Assembly: GCF_022008395.1 (NCBI RefSeq)
Contig: NZ_JAIRBB010000001.1
Location: 496,001-560,000 of the forward strand
Direction: 5' to 3'
Source: Aequorivita xiaoshiensis
GTDB lineage: Bacteria; Bacteroidota; Bacteroidia; Flavobacteriales; Flavobacteriaceae
Length of the DNA: 64,000 nucleotides
In this document: piece after piece, positions 63,943 through 64,000 of the stretch
Position numbering within the stretch: position 1 is the first letter of the stretch
Layout: the number at the start of each line of letters is the position of its first letter
Program-made: the position numbers and the translations under genes
Notes under the pieces: generated by a model
Database searches by the model: none
Seen by the model: the letters and a program-made list of their open reading frames with translations, nothing else
What the model was told of the DNA's origin: nothing

Positions 63943-64000
63943 TTATTGGTTAACCATAGAAACGAATTGCTTCAGTTTTCCACTTGCCGTTCTATCTAAT
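63943..64000 (-). CDS. C-terminal end of an AMP-dependent ligase-like gene (right edge partial)
   Basis: Only 18 codons and the stop are visible: the minus strand ends in LDRTASGKLKQFVSMVNQ. The RTASGKLK pattern is the C-terminal lysine-bearing hinge of acyl-adenylating enzymes such as the phenylacetate-CoA-ligase/CapK-like proteins often found in polysaccharide clusters. The rest lies outside the window, so the family is tentative. Confidence 0.5.
   Translation of the reverse strand, partial: LDRTASGKLKQFVSMVNQ

Overview
The window looks like chromosomal DNA from a marine or environmental member of the Flavobacteriaceae (phylum Bacteroidota). Evidence: A+T-rich composition; several gene starts preceded by the Bacteroidota -7 promoter box TAnnTTTG and no obvious Shine-Dalgarno sites; type IX secretion C-terminal domains; lineage-typical families (DUF4837, DUF4175, DUF6909-like, bacterial GH3, Ig-like CAKKG lipoprotein); and flavobacterial gene orders such as pgk-holB and mltD-DUF4837-tatA. 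I cannot name the genus from the sequence alone.

Positions 1-40,000 are mostly housekeeping genes: comF, an omega-amidase, rnpA, an S41 protease, rpiB with a zinc-type CDF transporter, rnr, a LysE-type exporter, tRNA-Cys, folB, glnS, a CptA-type phosphoethanolamine transferase overlapping a FAM151/GDPD-like gene, a ytxH-holin stress module, an SPFH protein, gltX, a very large DUF4175 protein, ybeY, mnmG, a methyltransferase, holB, pgk, a LysM lytic transglycosylase, tatA, an M23 peptidase, GH3 and a DUF6909-like gene. The most notable signals here are non-coding. A 639-base gene-free stretch between rpiB and rnr (9428-10066) carries DnaA-box-like nonamers and is a candidate oriC. Two near-perfect ParB-binding parS palindromes flank mnmG (26388-26403 and 28295-28310), and a third close match lies inside the lytic transglycosylase gene. 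Together with rnpA and mnmG these suggest the window is origin-proximal.

From 39,401 to the right edge the window is a surface-polysaccharide (O-antigen or capsule-like) cluster. It encodes dTDP-L-rhamnose synthesis (rfbB, rfbA, rfbC, rfbD), UDP-ManNAcA synthesis (wecB, wecC) with a WecG/TagA-type transferase, UDP-glucuronate to UDP-xylose synthesis (ugd, uxs), a Wzz-like chain-length protein, a Wzx-type flippase, four Wzy/ligase-like membrane proteins, two GT4 glycosyltransferases, a WcaJ-type initiating phosphoglycosyltransferase and, at the right edge, the end of a CoA-ligase-like gene. Two tandem paralogous delta-60-repeat proteins with type IX sorting domains sit in the middle. They are probably secreted cargo whose anchoring could depend on such a polysaccharide.

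No insertion sequence, prophage, CRISPR array, restriction system or defence island is recognisable. The observations most worth follow-up are the origin/parS arrangement, the FAM151-like/CptA overlap, the delta-60 pair and the excess of polymerase-like proteins.
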